A DNA stretch of 64,000 nucleotides from Cytophagaceae bacterium (GTDB lineage: Bacteria; Bacteroidota; Bacteroidia; Cytophagales; Spirosomataceae). This document shows positions 9,370 to 18,867 of this stretch, piece after piece. The notes beneath the pieces were generated by a model. It had not been told where the DNA came from. It worked only from the letters and a program-made list of their open reading frames with translations, and ran no database searches. The position numbers were made by a program, and so were the translations under genes. The stretch spans positions 2,108,001 to 2,172,000 of the forward strand of contig JADKIR010000004.1 of the NCBI GenBank assembly GCA_016722655.1. Direction: 5' to 3'. The number at the start of each line of letters is the position of its first letter. The stretch's first letter is position 1.

Positions 9370-11577
9370 TTAAAACTGTTTTAAATAGCTGATTTTTGCA
9401 ATGGAATGATTCTCAGATTTCGATATTGTAAGATTGGGGTTGAAGGCTTGTTTGTTGAATACCAAATAGATATATGACAGTGGCTGGTATTCCCATGAAA
9501 ATCTGATGTTATAATTTTGCGAATTGTTCTCGGAATTTTTCTGAAAAAATCCTATCAACTGTAATCTGGGATTGAGAGCAAATCTACCCTCGATAGAATA
9601 TAAATCAACATTGGTGGTAGTCATCGTTTCGCCCACTTTCGTAAAGTGATTGCGGTTTAATCTTCCTGAAATCGACACATGAGGAAGCGGAGCAAACTGT
9701 AAGATAAAATCACCAGATGAAAGATTTCCGTTAAAATAAGTACCACCTCCATACATCACGAGGAGGTTCAGCATTTTTGAAGGATCAGTGCTGGCATAAA
9801 TCTGGTGGCGGGTATAATTGTATTTTCCCTGATTTATTTTTACGCCTAAAGGCTCAAATGCATCTGTAAGGTATTGATATGTAGGATTGATGCTGTATCC
9901 GAAAAACGCTCCACTTTGAAGGTTGAGCCAGACAGGGTAGAAAGTCCATACTTTTTCTATCAACTTACCGGTAGAGGCCTGGTGGTAATATTCCGGAAAA
10001 ACGCTGGGCTCGTAGGCTCTCAACCAATTCTTAAACGGCAATTTTTTACCCCTGTACCACCAGAATATTCCTGGGGTTGTAGCTACTACGTCGTTTCTGG
10101 AAACAAACCCAAGTCCTGGGTCATAGTCTTTGGTTACTAAAGATTGTGTCCACCAAATTTTGAACTGGTTACTCACATAAAAATACTGGGCATATGCCGA
10201 AAGGCCGTTTTTTCCGGTGATTCCGGAAGTAGATTGCGAAACCAGGGTATTGAGCGAGTGTGAGTCAGAAAACCTGAAAAAACCATCAATCGAGCTCACA
10301 ACATTGCTCCCGCCCGGTTGATTTTTTACGGTCAACAATCCCCCAATCCGATGCTGTTTGCCAATATTTTCTGAATATCTGCCTACAAAAAAATTGGTGC
10401 CCGGCGATTCCTCTATCTCCCTTTGACGCATAAGAATGGCTCCAAAATTTCGTTTATCTGACCGGTAAACCAGTCTGCCACCTGCCGAAATTGGAATAGG
10501 GTTACCAGCATCGTCGAGACCTATTTTTCTGCTAAAAAAAGGTTGAATCCTCATATTTCCACCCGATTCGTCAGGGTTTCGGCTTATTCCTAACCCAAAA
10601 AGTGAGGCATTTTCAAGGAAAAACTGTCGCCTTTCAGGGAAAAATACATTAAAACGGGTCACATTGTTGACCTGCCAGTCTGCATCGGCCTGGGCGAAGT
10701 CGGTATTGGCGGTCAAATCCAAAATGGTATTGGAGTTGATGGCCCATTTCATTTCTCCGCCTAGCTTATAGTTGGTATCAGTGGGTTTTGTTTCTTCACC
10801 GTAACCTTTGTATTTGTCAAATGAGCTCAAAAAATAAGGCTGGATCCTAATGTTAGTAGTAGGTGGAGGCGGTTTTAAACCAGTGAGTTTACCTGCATAA
10901 GCCATACGCATGGAGGTAAATGACCTGGGATATCCCGAAAGTGCCGAGATCTCATTGGTGAGTCTTCGGTTTCTCATGATATTGAGACCCCAGTTTTGGA
11001 CAGAATCTGTCAGTTTGGGATACCGCAAAGTTTGCCATGGAATGGCCATCTCTGCCACCCAGCCGCTATCAGTTCTACTGGTTCTAACCCTCCAAAGCCC
11101 ATCCCAGTCGAGATCATAATAGTTGTCATCAAAGGAAAGAAGCTCTCTCTGCACCCCGTATGCATTGCTTCCAAATGTGATGGAATTTCGCTGGTCATTG
11201 AATCCATCAAATGACACCATCACCATATCATGCTGGGTATCTCTGAAATCCCGCTTAAAATCCACCGCTCTGATGGCTTTTTTGCCTAAAGAATCATAAG
11301 AAAATATCCCCAGATACAGGAATTTTTTGTTGTAAAGTACTTTAACCTGAGTCTGATGGTTAGGCTTTTGTCCCTGATAAGGTTCAACTTGTGTAAATTG
11401 GGGAGAAGCAGGCGAAAGTGCCCACTCAGCATCATTGAGTAAGCCATCGACTTTAAGTTTGTTTTTAATACCGATTGCTTTAATTTCTTTTTTTACAGAA
11501 TCGGGTCTAAAAACGCTGGCATCTTGTGCCATAGCAAATTTGCTGAGCATAATGATCAGAAATGCCAGTTTTCTCAT
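9370..11577 (-). CDS. DUF5916 outer-membrane protein with CBM9-like N-terminal domain
   Basis: 735 residues with a signal peptide (MRKLAFLIIMLSKFAMAQ). The region from about residue 30 to 230 resembles the carbohydrate-binding family 9-like domain usual in these proteins (DGLLNDAEW, KVLYNKKFLYLGIFSYD). The rest has alternating polar/hydrophobic strands and ends in an aromatic residue (YLKQF), as in outer-membrane barrels; NVFFPERRQFFLENASLFG is characteristic of DUF5916. Function is unknown; the family is often annotated as hydrolase without proof. Monocistronic. Confidence 0.88.
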   Translation of the reverse strand: MRKLAFLIIMLSKFAMAQDASVFRPDSVKKEIKAIGIKNKLKVDGLLNDAEWALSPASPQFTQVEPYQGQKPNHQTQVKVLYNKKFLYLGIFSYDSLGKKAIRAVDFKRDFRDTQHDMVMVSFDGFNDQRNSITFGSNAYGVQRELLSFDDNYYDLDWDGLWRVRTSRTDSGWVAEMAIPWQTLRYPKLTDSVQNWGLNIMRNRRLTNEISALSGYPRSFTSMRMAYAGKLTGLKPPPPTTNIRIQPYFLSSFDKYKGYGEETKPTDTNYKLGGEMKWAINSNTILDLTANTDFAQADADWQVNNVTRFNVFFPERRQFFLENASLFGLGISRNPDESGGNMRIQPFFSRKIGLDDAGNPIPISAGGRLVYRSDKRNFGAILMRQREIEESPGTNFFVGRYSENIGKQHRIGGLLTVKNQPGGSNVVSSIDGFFRFSDSHSLNTLVSQSTSGITGKNGLSAYAQYFYVSNQFKIWWTQSLVTKDYDPGLGFVSRNDVVATTPGIFWWYRGKKLPFKNWLRAYEPSVFPEYYHQASTGKLIEKVWTFYPVWLNLQSGAFFGYSINPTYQYLTDAFEPLGVKINQGKYNYTRHQIYASTDPSKMLNLLVMYGGGTYFNGNLSSGDFILQFAPLPHVSISGRLNRNHFTKVGETMTTTNVDLYSIEGRFALNPRLQLIGFFQKNSENNSQNYNIRFSWEYQPLSYIYLVFNKQAFNPNLTISKSENHSIAKISYLKQF

Positions 11578-11679
11578 TTATAGGGTAATAGTAATTTTTT
11601 CAAAAATAATAAACCTAATCCATATTCACTTAAAATTAGATTTGAATATGCATAGTAATGATTTAATTAAAAGCAAAAA

Positions 11680-11703
11680 AGCCGGCCAAACGAATGGTCG
11701 GCT
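11680..11703 (-). terminator. Hairpin between convergent transcription units
   Basis: AGCCGGCCA and TGGTCGGCT form a 9-bp stem with one G-T pair and a 6-base loop. An A-run precedes it, which becomes a T-run on the minus strand, so it most likely terminates the PepSY-like gene to its right. Confidence 0.65.
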
Positions 11704-11725
11704 AAATATTTGATAAGAATTGTTT

Positions 11726-12235
11726 CTATACAAATAGTAAAACCAAGGTCAGGATAATGCCGGCTATAGTAAATGCGATGCCGTTTTTAAATATTTTGGT
11801 GCTTGGTCTGTACATCCAAAAGGTCGAAATCACAAAAAACAATAGCGACAAACCAAAGAAAATATTCAGAAAATATAAAGGTGAGTTGGTGTTGGCTTTG
11901 TGCAATTTGGTCATTTTATCCAGAAAAAATGGCAATTCTTTTGTGGTGTAGTCAGCAACACCTGTGGCTTTATTGTAAGTGCCATTCTTAAAGTAAACAA
12001 TGTCGCCTTCAACTTTGTCAGACTTGAATTCTCTCATTTTGAGTTCTTTTCCTAATTTTTCGCCATCGAGGCCAGGAACAAGTTCTTTATGGTTTTGAAT
12101 TTCTTTTTTAAGGAAATCAGTGGTTCTGAAAATGAGTACAATACCGCTCACAGAATAGATAAACATGATTCCGGCAAGGAAAAACCCCAGATAGCGGTGA
12201 AGTACACGCATGGTAATCGGACTAATTTTTGACAT
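11726..12235 (-). CDS. PepSY-associated membrane protein
   Basis: 169 residues with an N-terminal membrane segment after MRVLHRYLGFFLAGIMFIYS, which is the start typical of PepSY-associated TM proteins (HR.LG motif), a soluble loop with a small PepSY-like unit (FKNGTYNKATGVADYTTKELP) and two C-terminal membrane segments. These proteins are often linked to iron uptake or flavin reduction at the inner membrane, but no TonB receptor is adjacent here. Single gene. Confidence 0.78.
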   Translation of the reverse strand: MSKISPITMRVLHRYLGFFLAGIMFIYSVSGIVLIFRTTDFLKKEIQNHKELVPGLDGEKLGKELKMREFKSDKVEGDIVYFKNGTYNKATGVADYTTKELPFFLDKMTKLHKANTNSPLYFLNIFFGLSLLFFVISTFWMYRPSTKIFKNGIAFTIAGIILTLVLLFV

Positions 12236-12502
12236 TTTATAAGTATTTATTATAGTGTTTTGACTTCAAAAATAGGAACAGGTTTAGTCAATTTTAGTAA
12301 TAATAGACTGATGGCAGTTTAAACTCTACTAACCTTAGTTTTTACTCGATAGATTCGTCTTTCCAATAATTGGGTTTTTCTAAATATTCTATATGGTTCG
12401 GAATAAAATTCTTACGGCTTTCCAATCATTTATCATATTATTTTTCGATTAAAAAGCGGAAATTGAGGCTTTTTAAGATTTAAGGAAATTTCCAAAAATA
12501 TT

Positions 12503-13237
12503 ATGGAAAGTATAGATTTTCTACTTAAAAACTCCAACCTTCCGGGTCCAAGAGGAAATCTGGAGCTGCTTTATAAATTTTCAAAAACCGCCACCGAAAC
12601 CGAAATAAATGAGTGTTTTAAGTATTATTCTGATGATCTGAAAAACTCACCGGAGGAGTTTGTGGTCATGTGCGGGATTCTGGGTTATTGCTATTTGCAT
12701 CAATCCAAAATTGAAAACACGCTTTCAGAAATCAGAAAATACGTTTCACATGCCAGCTGGAGAGTGAGGGAATCAGTGGCCATGGGCATACAGGAACTGG
12801 GTGTTACAGATTTTGAAAAAACTGTTGGTGTTTTGGAAAACTGGATGATGGGAAATCAATTAGAATTGCGGGCAGTGGTAGCAGGCCTTTGTGAACCAAA
12901 ATTGTTGAAAAAGCCCGAAAATGCTCAAAAAGTGCTGGAAATTTTGGAACAGATAATACTAACATTCAATAAAATACCTGAAAAACTCACTCCGGATGTA
13001 GAGTCACTTAGAAAAGCTCTTGGTTATGGCCTAAGTGTGGCTATGGTTGCACTTCCCATAGAAGGGAAAACCCTTTTTGAGAAACTTATAACTAGCAAAA
13101 ACAAACATATCCTCTGGATTTTGAGAGAAAATCTTAAGAAAAACCGCCTAATCAAGATGGACTCCGGCTGGGTAGAAAAGCAGAAAAATGAAAGTTTAAT
13201 AAGTTTGATAAATAGTTTCTTTGATAGGTTCAAGTAA
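12503..13237 (+). CDS. HEAT-repeat protein
   Basis: 244 residues, all-helical in appearance with no signal peptide. The middle part (SHASWRVRESVAMGIQELG) has the W-x-VRE-x-A pattern of HEAT repeats and resembles DNA alkylation repair (AlkD)-type solenoids, though the catalytic residues of AlkD cannot be identified. Function unknown; a binding scaffold is the safest description. Single gene with 266 featureless bases upstream. Confidence 0.7.
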   Translation: MESIDFLLKNSNLPGPRGNLELLYKFSKTATETEINECFKYYSDDLKNSPEEFVVMCGILGYCYLHQSKIENTLSEIRKYVSHASWRVRESVAMGIQELGVTDFEKTVGVLENWMMGNQLELRAVVAGLCEPKLLKKPENAQKVLEILEQIILTFNKIPEKLTPDVESLRKALGYGLSVAMVALPIEGKTLFEKLITSKNKHILWILRENLKKNRLIKMDSGWVEKQKNESLISLINSFFDRFK

Positions 13238-13302
13238 ACTTTTTCTTCCCGAATTAGTTCGAAGTTAAAATGTCACAATAAAAAATCTATTATTGACTTA
13301 TC

Positions 13303-14070
13303 TCAATAAGTGTACAAATAAACAATTTTCCCAGTTCCAATCGGGTCTTTGCGGTCTATATTTACCTTGCTGATTCTATTCTCACCGTCAAAATCATAGC
13401 TGAAGTCAAGGGTGGTTTCGTTGGCTGTCCCTTTACTGAAAACCGCCTTTTTGATGAGATTGGTGCTGAAATTGCCCAAATAACTGTCTCTGAATGTCCA
13501 ATGAACAGCCGTTGGTGCCAAAACTTCCTGCCTGATGGTATTTGGATAATTAGTATATTCATATTCAGCCGGAAAGGCACCTTTGTAATTTAAAAGATTC
13601 CCATTTGCGGAATAGTTAAAATCTTCGGTCATTCTATCTCTTCTTTTGATCAGGAAATTATTTTTGAAATAATACCTGTCGGTGCTATTTGTTCCCTGAT
13701 TGTACTCAGCAAGGCCATTATCCGTAAGTTTTAAATTATAGGCCATGTCTGTTTCCTGAATCGTAAGGTTATTTTTTTGATAATCAAACCTATACATATC
13801 TTTCCCACCCTCACTGATGGACTTGATTTTGCCATCGGAATAATAATCCAGACTATAGCTGTATTTTACCGTCTGCGGGTTATTTGGAAGCAATAGCTCC
13901 ATGTCGATTTTTTTGAAGGGAACCTGATTAATTAGAGGCTGTGTAATTTCCGGCAAGGCTTTTACTTCTTTTAAGATGGCATCTTCGGCCACTGTTGGCG
14001 TGGTGGTGTTTTCTTTGCAAGCTGAAAAAATTAAGGCACTTAAAGTAATTGAAAGTAGATACTTTTTCAT
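13303..14070 (-). CDS. Lipoprotein of unknown function
   Basis: 255 residues with a lipobox ending at Cys (LIFSAC). The body has repeated short strands such as YSYSLDYYSDGKIKSI, FDYQKNNL, YEYTNYPN and LDFSYDFDGENRIS, the pattern of DUF4595-like or YD-type beta-rich lipoproteins of Bacteroidota. The role is unknown. It is the first of a run of minus-strand secreted-protein genes, but 160 bases separate it from the cytochrome gene. Confidence 0.72.
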   Translation of the reverse strand: MKKYLLSITLSALIFSACKENTTTPTVAEDAILKEVKALPEITQPLINQVPFKKIDMELLLPNNPQTVKYSYSLDYYSDGKIKSISEGGKDMYRFDYQKNNLTIQETDMAYNLKLTDNGLAEYNQGTNSTDRYYFKNNFLIKRRDRMTEDFNYSANGNLLNYKGAFPAEYEYTNYPNTIRQEVLAPTAVHWTFRDSYLGNFSTNLIKKAVFSKGTANETTLDFSYDFDGENRISKVNIDRKDPIGTGKIVYLYTY

Positions 14071-14232
14071 TGTTAAAGATTTTTAGGTGATTTTATTTGG
14101 TTACGAAAAATAGCCAGGAAATATAAAGTATTAAATCCGAGATTATCTATGCTAAGTAACGTAATTATCAGGGTATTATTTTAAAGTTTTGTGAAAAAAA
14201 GTTGTGAGATTAGTATTATTTATCTTAAACTT

Positions 14233-14952
14233 CTAGTTATTCGGAGCTCCCTTATTTTTCCAGTTTTGGAAGGCCGTGATTTCACAGTCTGAGAGCTTTT
14301 GTGAGGGCGGCATAGCTGAATATCCTGATGCGTAAGTGACAGAACCCAGCAGTTTACCATTGTCAACCAAAGCTTTTACTTTGGCATAAGTATCGAGTGT
14401 AATATTTCCTGAAGCATTGCCGGTTTGATGGCAGCCGATGCATTGCATGTCAATCACCGGCTTGATTACCCCCGAATAAGTTGGATTTTGGGCATCGATA
14501 TTTACGCTGCAAGTGGTGTTTTTGGCTCCTTGTTTAATCCATGCCAAAAGTATGTCGGCTTGTGCTTTTGAAATAGCTGCCGCTGGAGGTGGTGGCATAC
14601 GGTCTTCACCACTTTCAAACAAAACTTTATAAAGTTTACTTGAAGTTGGGCTTGAAGTCGAAATCCCTTTTTTGATAATGCTCGCATAGCTGGTCAGGTC
14701 ATAGCCTTCTTTTCTCGACTTGGAATCATGACAGCCTGATTGCCCGCAGTTGGTCTGCAAAAAGGGCAAAATTTGAGTATTGAAACAAATATCCCCATTA
14801 GTCGGCGTAGTATTTCCACTACCATCGCAGGTAATAGAAGTGGTGGTGGTGTCTGTAGTCCCGTTTGCAGGATTGGGGTCGGTGTTTTTTTCATACAAAC
14901 AACTGGCTGTAAGAACCAGTACCGACAAAAATAAAATGAGCTTTTTTAACAT
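14233..14952 (-). CDS. Cytochrome c-type lipoprotein with two haem motifs
   Basis: 239 residues, lipobox at VLTASC. Two domains each with a haem-binding motif: NCGQSGCH (CX4CH rather than CX2CH) in the first half and CIGCH in the second. The segment DRMPPPPAAAISKAQADILLAWIKQGA is typical of Bacteroidota c-type cytochrome lipoproteins and supplies candidate Met axial ligands. A second MPP motif occurs near the C-terminus (SAMPPSQKLSDCE). Predicted role: periplasmic electron transfer together with the YceI, barrel and Rieske genes that follow upstream on the same strand. Confidence 0.85.
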   Translation of the reverse strand: MLKKLILFLSVLVLTASCLYEKNTDPNPANGTTDTTTTSITCDGSGNTTPTNGDICFNTQILPFLQTNCGQSGCHDSKSRKEGYDLTSYASIIKKGISTSSPTSSKLYKVLFESGEDRMPPPPAAAISKAQADILLAWIKQGAKNTTCSVNIDAQNPTYSGVIKPVIDMQCIGCHQTGNASGNITLDTYAKVKALVDNGKLLGSVTYASGYSAMPPSQKLSDCEITAFQNWKNKGAPNN

Positions 14953-14956
14953 AAAA

Positions 14957-15502
14957 TCAGTTTTTTGGTGTGAAAGTCCAGTTACATTTTATTGCAATTT
15001 CTTCGGCAATTTTTGCCATTACAATGGTCGGGATATCAATTTTATGATCTTTCAAAGGAACATTAAAAGCCGCAGTAAGCGTGATCTTTCCATTCTCTAT
15101 TACCATTTTTCCTGTCAAATCTCTTTCTTTGGCTACACCATGCATCATGAGGGTGCCGTGTGAGGTAACATTATAAGTACCGTTTTTAGAGAAATCAATT
15201 TTTTCGTTGATTTTGCCTTTGAAAGTGCCATTGGGAAATTTCTCTGATTCCATATAGTTTTCGTTGAAGTGCTCTTCCATGAGGTGATTCTTGAATTTAA
15301 AATCTGCCATTACCATTTTGACAGCAATTTCGTTCTTGGATTCATCAATAATGGCGGCTACTTTTTTGTTTACAGCCGAAATGTTCTCCATGGGTGTTTC
15401 AGAGAAAAAGCTCGTTTCACCGGCTTTGCAGAGCCACATTTTTTGGGCAAAAGAATTATTCAATAAGGCTGTCAGAAGTAGTGCCAAAAGCATTTTTTTC
15501 AT
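14957..15502 (-). CDS. YceI family periplasmic protein
   Basis: 181 residues with a signal peptide (MKKMLLALLLTALLNNSFAQ). The body matches the YceI lipocalin-like barrel: NKKVAAIIDESKNEIAVKM, the strand pair MEEHFNENYMESEKFP, and DLTGKMVIENGKITLTA. YceI proteins bind isoprenoid lipids such as polyprenyl or quinone-like molecules. Only 4 bases separate its stop from the start of the cytochrome gene downstream, which argues for one operon. Confidence 0.9.
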   Translation of the reverse strand: MKKMLLALLLTALLNNSFAQKMWLCKAGETSFFSETPMENISAVNKKVAAIIDESKNEIAVKMVMADFKFKNHLMEEHFNENYMESEKFPNGTFKGKINEKIDFSKNGTYNVTSHGTLMMHGVAKERDLTGKMVIENGKITLTAAFNVPLKDHKIDIPTIVMAKIAEEIAIKCNWTFTPKN

Positions 15503-15529
15503 TTTATAAAAAATTTAATGTATTGATAG

Positions 15530-16438
15530 TTAGTTTTTTGCAGGACGTTTCTTCTCTTTTTCAAAACTGAATGTCCTCGATATATTGAATCCATAATGTA
15601 TGTCGCCTTTCAGCCATTGGCCGGCAGTTTGAGTCAGAAACATCCTTTCGGTCATGCCCAGGGAGTTGGTAGCATGCAGCTGAAACACATGGCCTCCCGT
15701 TTCAATATCAAAACCTACCGAAAATGAGTTGTAATTGGCTGCTGTGGGTGAATATCCCGGCTCGGTGCTTATAGGTAGCCTGTAGAAATAATCCCCGTTG
15801 AACGAAGTCCTTTTGGTGAGTTTTATTCTGCCTCCGACGCCCGCCAGAAATGTATCATTTGTAAGATCGGGATTGTCCACTTTGTTGCGGTGAATAGCTG
15901 TTGGGCTCAATTGGAGAGACAGTCTTTCTCCAAATTTTCTCGCTATCAGGATTTGGCCCACATAAGACCAACGTTCCAGATTGTTATAAAATCTGAATTG
16001 TGGACTGGTGCTCAGGGAAATCGCATCGGCCGCTGCCAGGGCTGTAATGCTCACCGGAAATGCGTTTTTCCCAGATGATTGCCGCGTAACTTTGTATTTC
16101 AGAAAATAATCAAACGTCTTGTCGGTAGTGCTTCTTCCCAAGCCCGCCATGAGTTTGTCGGTAATACCATATTCCAAACCAATCCTCATAGAGGCCTGAT
16201 CCAACCCGAAAAAATTATAGGCTCCGTCATTGATTTTTCCGAAACGGTGTGAAATTCTGAAGTCCAGATGGTTTTTTGCCATAGTTTCTACCGAATGCCC
16301 GTTGATCACACGTGTTGACTTGAAAGTAGCCAGTGCAAAGTTTTTTGTAGGCTTCACGTTTTTGTCCAGCTCATCAAACAGGTCCTGGGCAAAGATTAAC
16401 CGGGGCAATGATAGCAGAATTATTAAAAGATATTTCAT
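15530..16438 (-). CDS. DUF5777 outer-membrane beta-barrel protein
   Basis: 302 residues with a signal peptide (MKYLLIILLSLPRLIFAQ). The sequence is a series of amphipathic strands (FALATFKSTRVINGHSVET, LDFRISHRFGKINDGAYNFFG, GLEYGITDKLMAGLGRS) diagnostic of DUF5777. It commonly stands beside YceI, cytochrome and Rieske genes in Bacteroidota, as here. A transport or anchoring function for the redox proteins is conceivable but unproven. The YceI gene starts 27 bases downstream. Confidence 0.87.
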   Translation of the reverse strand: MKYLLIILLSLPRLIFAQDLFDELDKNVKPTKNFALATFKSTRVINGHSVETMAKNHLDFRISHRFGKINDGAYNFFGLDQASMRIGLEYGITDKLMAGLGRSTTDKTFDYFLKYKVTRQSSGKNAFPVSITALAAADAISLSTSPQFRFYNNLERWSYVGQILIARKFGERLSLQLSPTAIHRNKVDNPDLTNDTFLAGVGGRIKLTKRTSFNGDYFYRLPISTEPGYSPTAANYNSFSVGFDIETGGHVFQLHATNSLGMTERMFLTQTAGQWLKGDIHYGFNISRTFSFEKEKKRPAKN

Positions 16439-16484
16439 CTGATTTTTTATTAGTGATTTTTAATTAACCATTTTTAGTTAATTA

Positions 16485-16901
16485 TCAGGTCGTTATAGTT
16501 AGTGTATTTCCAGTTAAGGATGTCGTATAAATCGTCAGCCCTTTACTACCGTTTGAATTTAAGCCTTTGCCTGCGGTGTTAAATCTGGCTCCATGTGCGG
16601 TGCAGTACCATTCTCCGTTTCTGAATGTCATTTGTTTTTTACCTTCGTGGCTGCAGCTGATTGTCGCTGCTACGTAGGTTCCTCCATTATTGGCCACTAC
16701 CATATTGTTGACAACCACATAGCCGCCGCTTTTAGTCAGAGCCGAGTATTGGCTGCTTGAAAGGTCAACGGTGACAGTTGCCGGGTTAACTGAGCCCTCA
16801 TTTACACAGCTATCGAGTGAGTATAATGCAAAAAGTGAAGCACCTGTAAAGCCTAATTTCTTCAAAAAGTCGTTTCTAGAAATTTTTTCTCCTAATTTCA
16901 T
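16485..16901 (-). CDS. Rieske 2Fe-2S protein, membrane-anchored
   Basis: 138 residues. The two halves of the Rieske cluster site are present: CSH in ISCSHEGKK and CTAH in WYCTAHGARF, spaced as in the C-x-H...C-x2-H family. The N-terminus (SRNDFLKKLGFTGASLFALYSLDSC) looks like a Tat/lipoprotein signal with Cys as anchor; only one Arg is seen, so twin-arginine export is uncertain though a folded cluster protein would need it. First gene of the presumed operon Rieske-DUF5777-YceI-cytochrome. Confidence 0.88.
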   Translation of the reverse strand: MKLGEKISRNDFLKKLGFTGASLFALYSLDSCVNEGSVNPATVTVDLSSSQYSALTKSGGYVVVNNMVVANNGGTYVAATISCSHEGKKQMTFRNGEWYCTAHGARFNTAGKGLNSNGSKGLTIYTTSLTGNTLTITT

Positions 16902-17052
16902 ATTTTTAAATTTTTGTTCTACTGTGTTCTACGCACAAGGCAGCGTATTGCGTCCAGAAAATAAAAATATTTTTACTCAGGCAGCAAAAAGAAACAATTT
17001 TCGTAGAGTGTAAATGAATAGAAATAAATCATCTAATCCCTGATTTGAAATA

Positions 17053-17622
17053 GTGTTTTTGAAGAAAAAATCTCCCCAAAAAGAGATAAGTGAAATAGTT
17101 GCAGGGTGCAAGGCCAATTCCCAGTCGGCTCAGCGTAAGCTTTTCGAGATTTTCTCCCGAAAAGCCATGGGAATTTGTTCAAAATATGCCGCTTCAGAAT
17201 ATGAAGCTGAGGAGATGATGATGGATGGTTTTTTAAAAGTTTACAGAAATATAGGTCAATACAATGATCAGTATGACTTTGGAGGGTGGTTTCATCGTAT
17301 AATGGTCAACGCCTCTATTGATTATTTCAGGAAACATCATTCCAGATTGGAGTTTGTAGAAATCAAAGAGGCTGAAACATCGGCTTTTGACGACAGTAAA
17401 ATTGATTTAATGTCGGTGGACGAGATTCTCGAATTTGTAAGAAAACTCTCTCCGGTGTACAGGGCGGTGTTTTCATTGCATGTGATTGATGGTTATAATT
17501 TTAAAGAAATTGGTGAGATGCTGCATATAGCCGAAAGTGCTGTGAGGTCAAATCTCTCCAAAGCCAAACATAGATTACAAGGTTGGATAGAGGAATATAT
17601 TTCGCAACAGGAAAAAATCTGA
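17053..17622 (+). CDS. ECF-type sigma factor
   Basis: 189 residues. Region 2 is seen in ASEYEAEEMMMDGFLKVYRN and the FGGWFHRIMVNASIDYFRK segment that contacts the -10 element; region 4 with its helix-turn-helix is YNFKEIGEMLHIAESAVRSN. The start is a GTG at 17053 or a TTG at 17059; no ATG fits before the conserved N-terminus. It reads away from the Rieske operon with a 150-base shared upstream region. Its stop lies 6 bases before the next gene, the likely anti-sigma partner. Confidence 0.9.
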   Translation: MFLKKKSPQKEISEIVAGCKANSQSAQRKLFEIFSRKAMGICSKYAASEYEAEEMMMDGFLKVYRNIGQYNDQYDFGGWFHRIMVNASIDYFRKHHSRLEFVEIKEAETSAFDDSKIDLMSVDEILEFVRKLSPVYRAVFSLHVIDGYNFKEIGEMLHIAESAVRSNLSKAKHRLQGWIEEYISQQEKI

Positions 17623-17628
17623 ATCAAT

Positions 17629-18846
17629 ATGAGTGAAGATTTATTTAATAAAAAAATTAAGGAGAAATTCGAAGACTATACGCCCCCGGTCCGGGACGAT
17701 GTCTGGGATAAACTCAAAAATAATACTCCGAAGCCGGTGTTTTGGACGTGGTGGCACCAATATGCTTTACCACTTTATGCCCTGCTTTCTACGGGAGCAA
17801 TAATATTTTTGCTTTCAAAGAATTATTTCACGAAAAATACCGCACAAGTGGCTGAAAATCAAGTATCAGTTGCCTCAGCTACAATTCCGGATTCTATTTT
17901 TATTTATAAAAAAGATACTGTTTTTATAGAAAAAATAACTTATCTTAATTCAGAAAAAAAACAAAATCGTGATGAATCAGCCAATTGGAAAAAATTGTAT
18001 CTGGCTGTAAATGAGAAACTTCAAAGTATTGAAAATCAAATAAATTCAAATACTATTGGGAAAACGCAGGAAAATGAAACTGAGAAACCAAAACCTCAGT
18101 TAGCCTCCGAAATAGTAGGAATTTCAGATAAAAATTTGGCTGAAAACAAAACAAAAGAACCTGCAAAAGAAGAAGAATTGAAGGAACTGATACTACCTGA
18201 TGCTCCACCCAAAGCAAAACCAGACAGTATCATTAATCAGAAAAAACAGTTTCATTGGCCTTATACCCGATTTGGAATTGCACAGGAGGCTGACCTCTTG
18301 GGTGGCTTGAGTATTGGGGCCATGATTGAAACCTTTCTGTTTAAAAACCTCAGTGTGGGTGTAGGCGGACTCGTAACCCGATATAAAGAGGTAGAGTACG
18401 AAAACCCACGGGATTTTAATCTTTCCACCGGTAAAGTTTTCGAGGAGCTATTTGCCAGCGGCCTTCCTGCTACTTATGATCAGATTTCCGACATCAAGAT
18501 CAAAACTACGTTTTTTGAGCTTCCGGTGGGCGTGAATCTGTATTTTCCACTGCACAAAAACCTGAAACTCAAGATGTACTACGGAAGTCATTTTGACATA
18601 AAAACTTTTCAGTCTGTAAAGGTTGAAACCTACAAAGACGAAGAAGAAACCTATACTGTTTTTCAAAACCAACGGGAGAAAAGTGGTTTTCATAATCTGG
18701 TTTTTGGTACAGGTATTCAGTATCAGAAAAACCGGTTCTCATTGCAGATTACTCCAACCTACATTTACAATTTCAAAGAGGTAGATTATCTCAAAACCGG
18801 AGGAAAATTTAGATTGAATACGCAGTTATATTACAGAATTAAATAA
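17629..18846 (+). CDS. Membrane protein with barrel-like C-terminus, sigma-factor partner
   Basis: 405 residues. A cytoplasmic N-terminal part (KFEDYTPPVRDDVWDKLKNN) resembles the short anti-sigma segments found downstream of Bacteroidota ECF factors. One membrane segment follows (about residues 46-64), then a charged Lys/Glu-rich linker, and a C-terminal domain of amphipathic strands (FGIAQEADLLGGLSIGAMI, LELKMYYGSH-like, ending LYYRIK) like outer-membrane barrels of the outer-membrane protein beta-barrel group. A trans-envelope sensor that holds the sigma factor is plausible; direct proof is absent. Confidence 0.72.
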   Translation: MSEDLFNKKIKEKFEDYTPPVRDDVWDKLKNNTPKPVFWTWWHQYALPLYALLSTGAIIFLLSKNYFTKNTAQVAENQVSVASATIPDSIFIYKKDTVFIEKITYLNSEKKQNRDESANWKKLYLAVNEKLQSIENQINSNTIGKTQENETEKPKPQLASEIVGISDKNLAENKTKEPAKEEELKELILPDAPPKAKPDSIINQKKQFHWPYTRFGIAQEADLLGGLSIGAMIETFLFKNLSVGVGGLVTRYKEVEYENPRDFNLSTGKVFEELFASGLPATYDQISDIKIKTTFFELPVGVNLYFPLHKNLKLKMYYGSHFDIKTFQSVKVETYKDEEETYTVFQNQREKSGFHNLVFGTGIQYQKNRFSLQITPTYIYNFKEVDYLKTGGKFRLNTQLYYRIK

Positions 18847-18867
18847 AAAAGAGTAATACCAAAAAGT

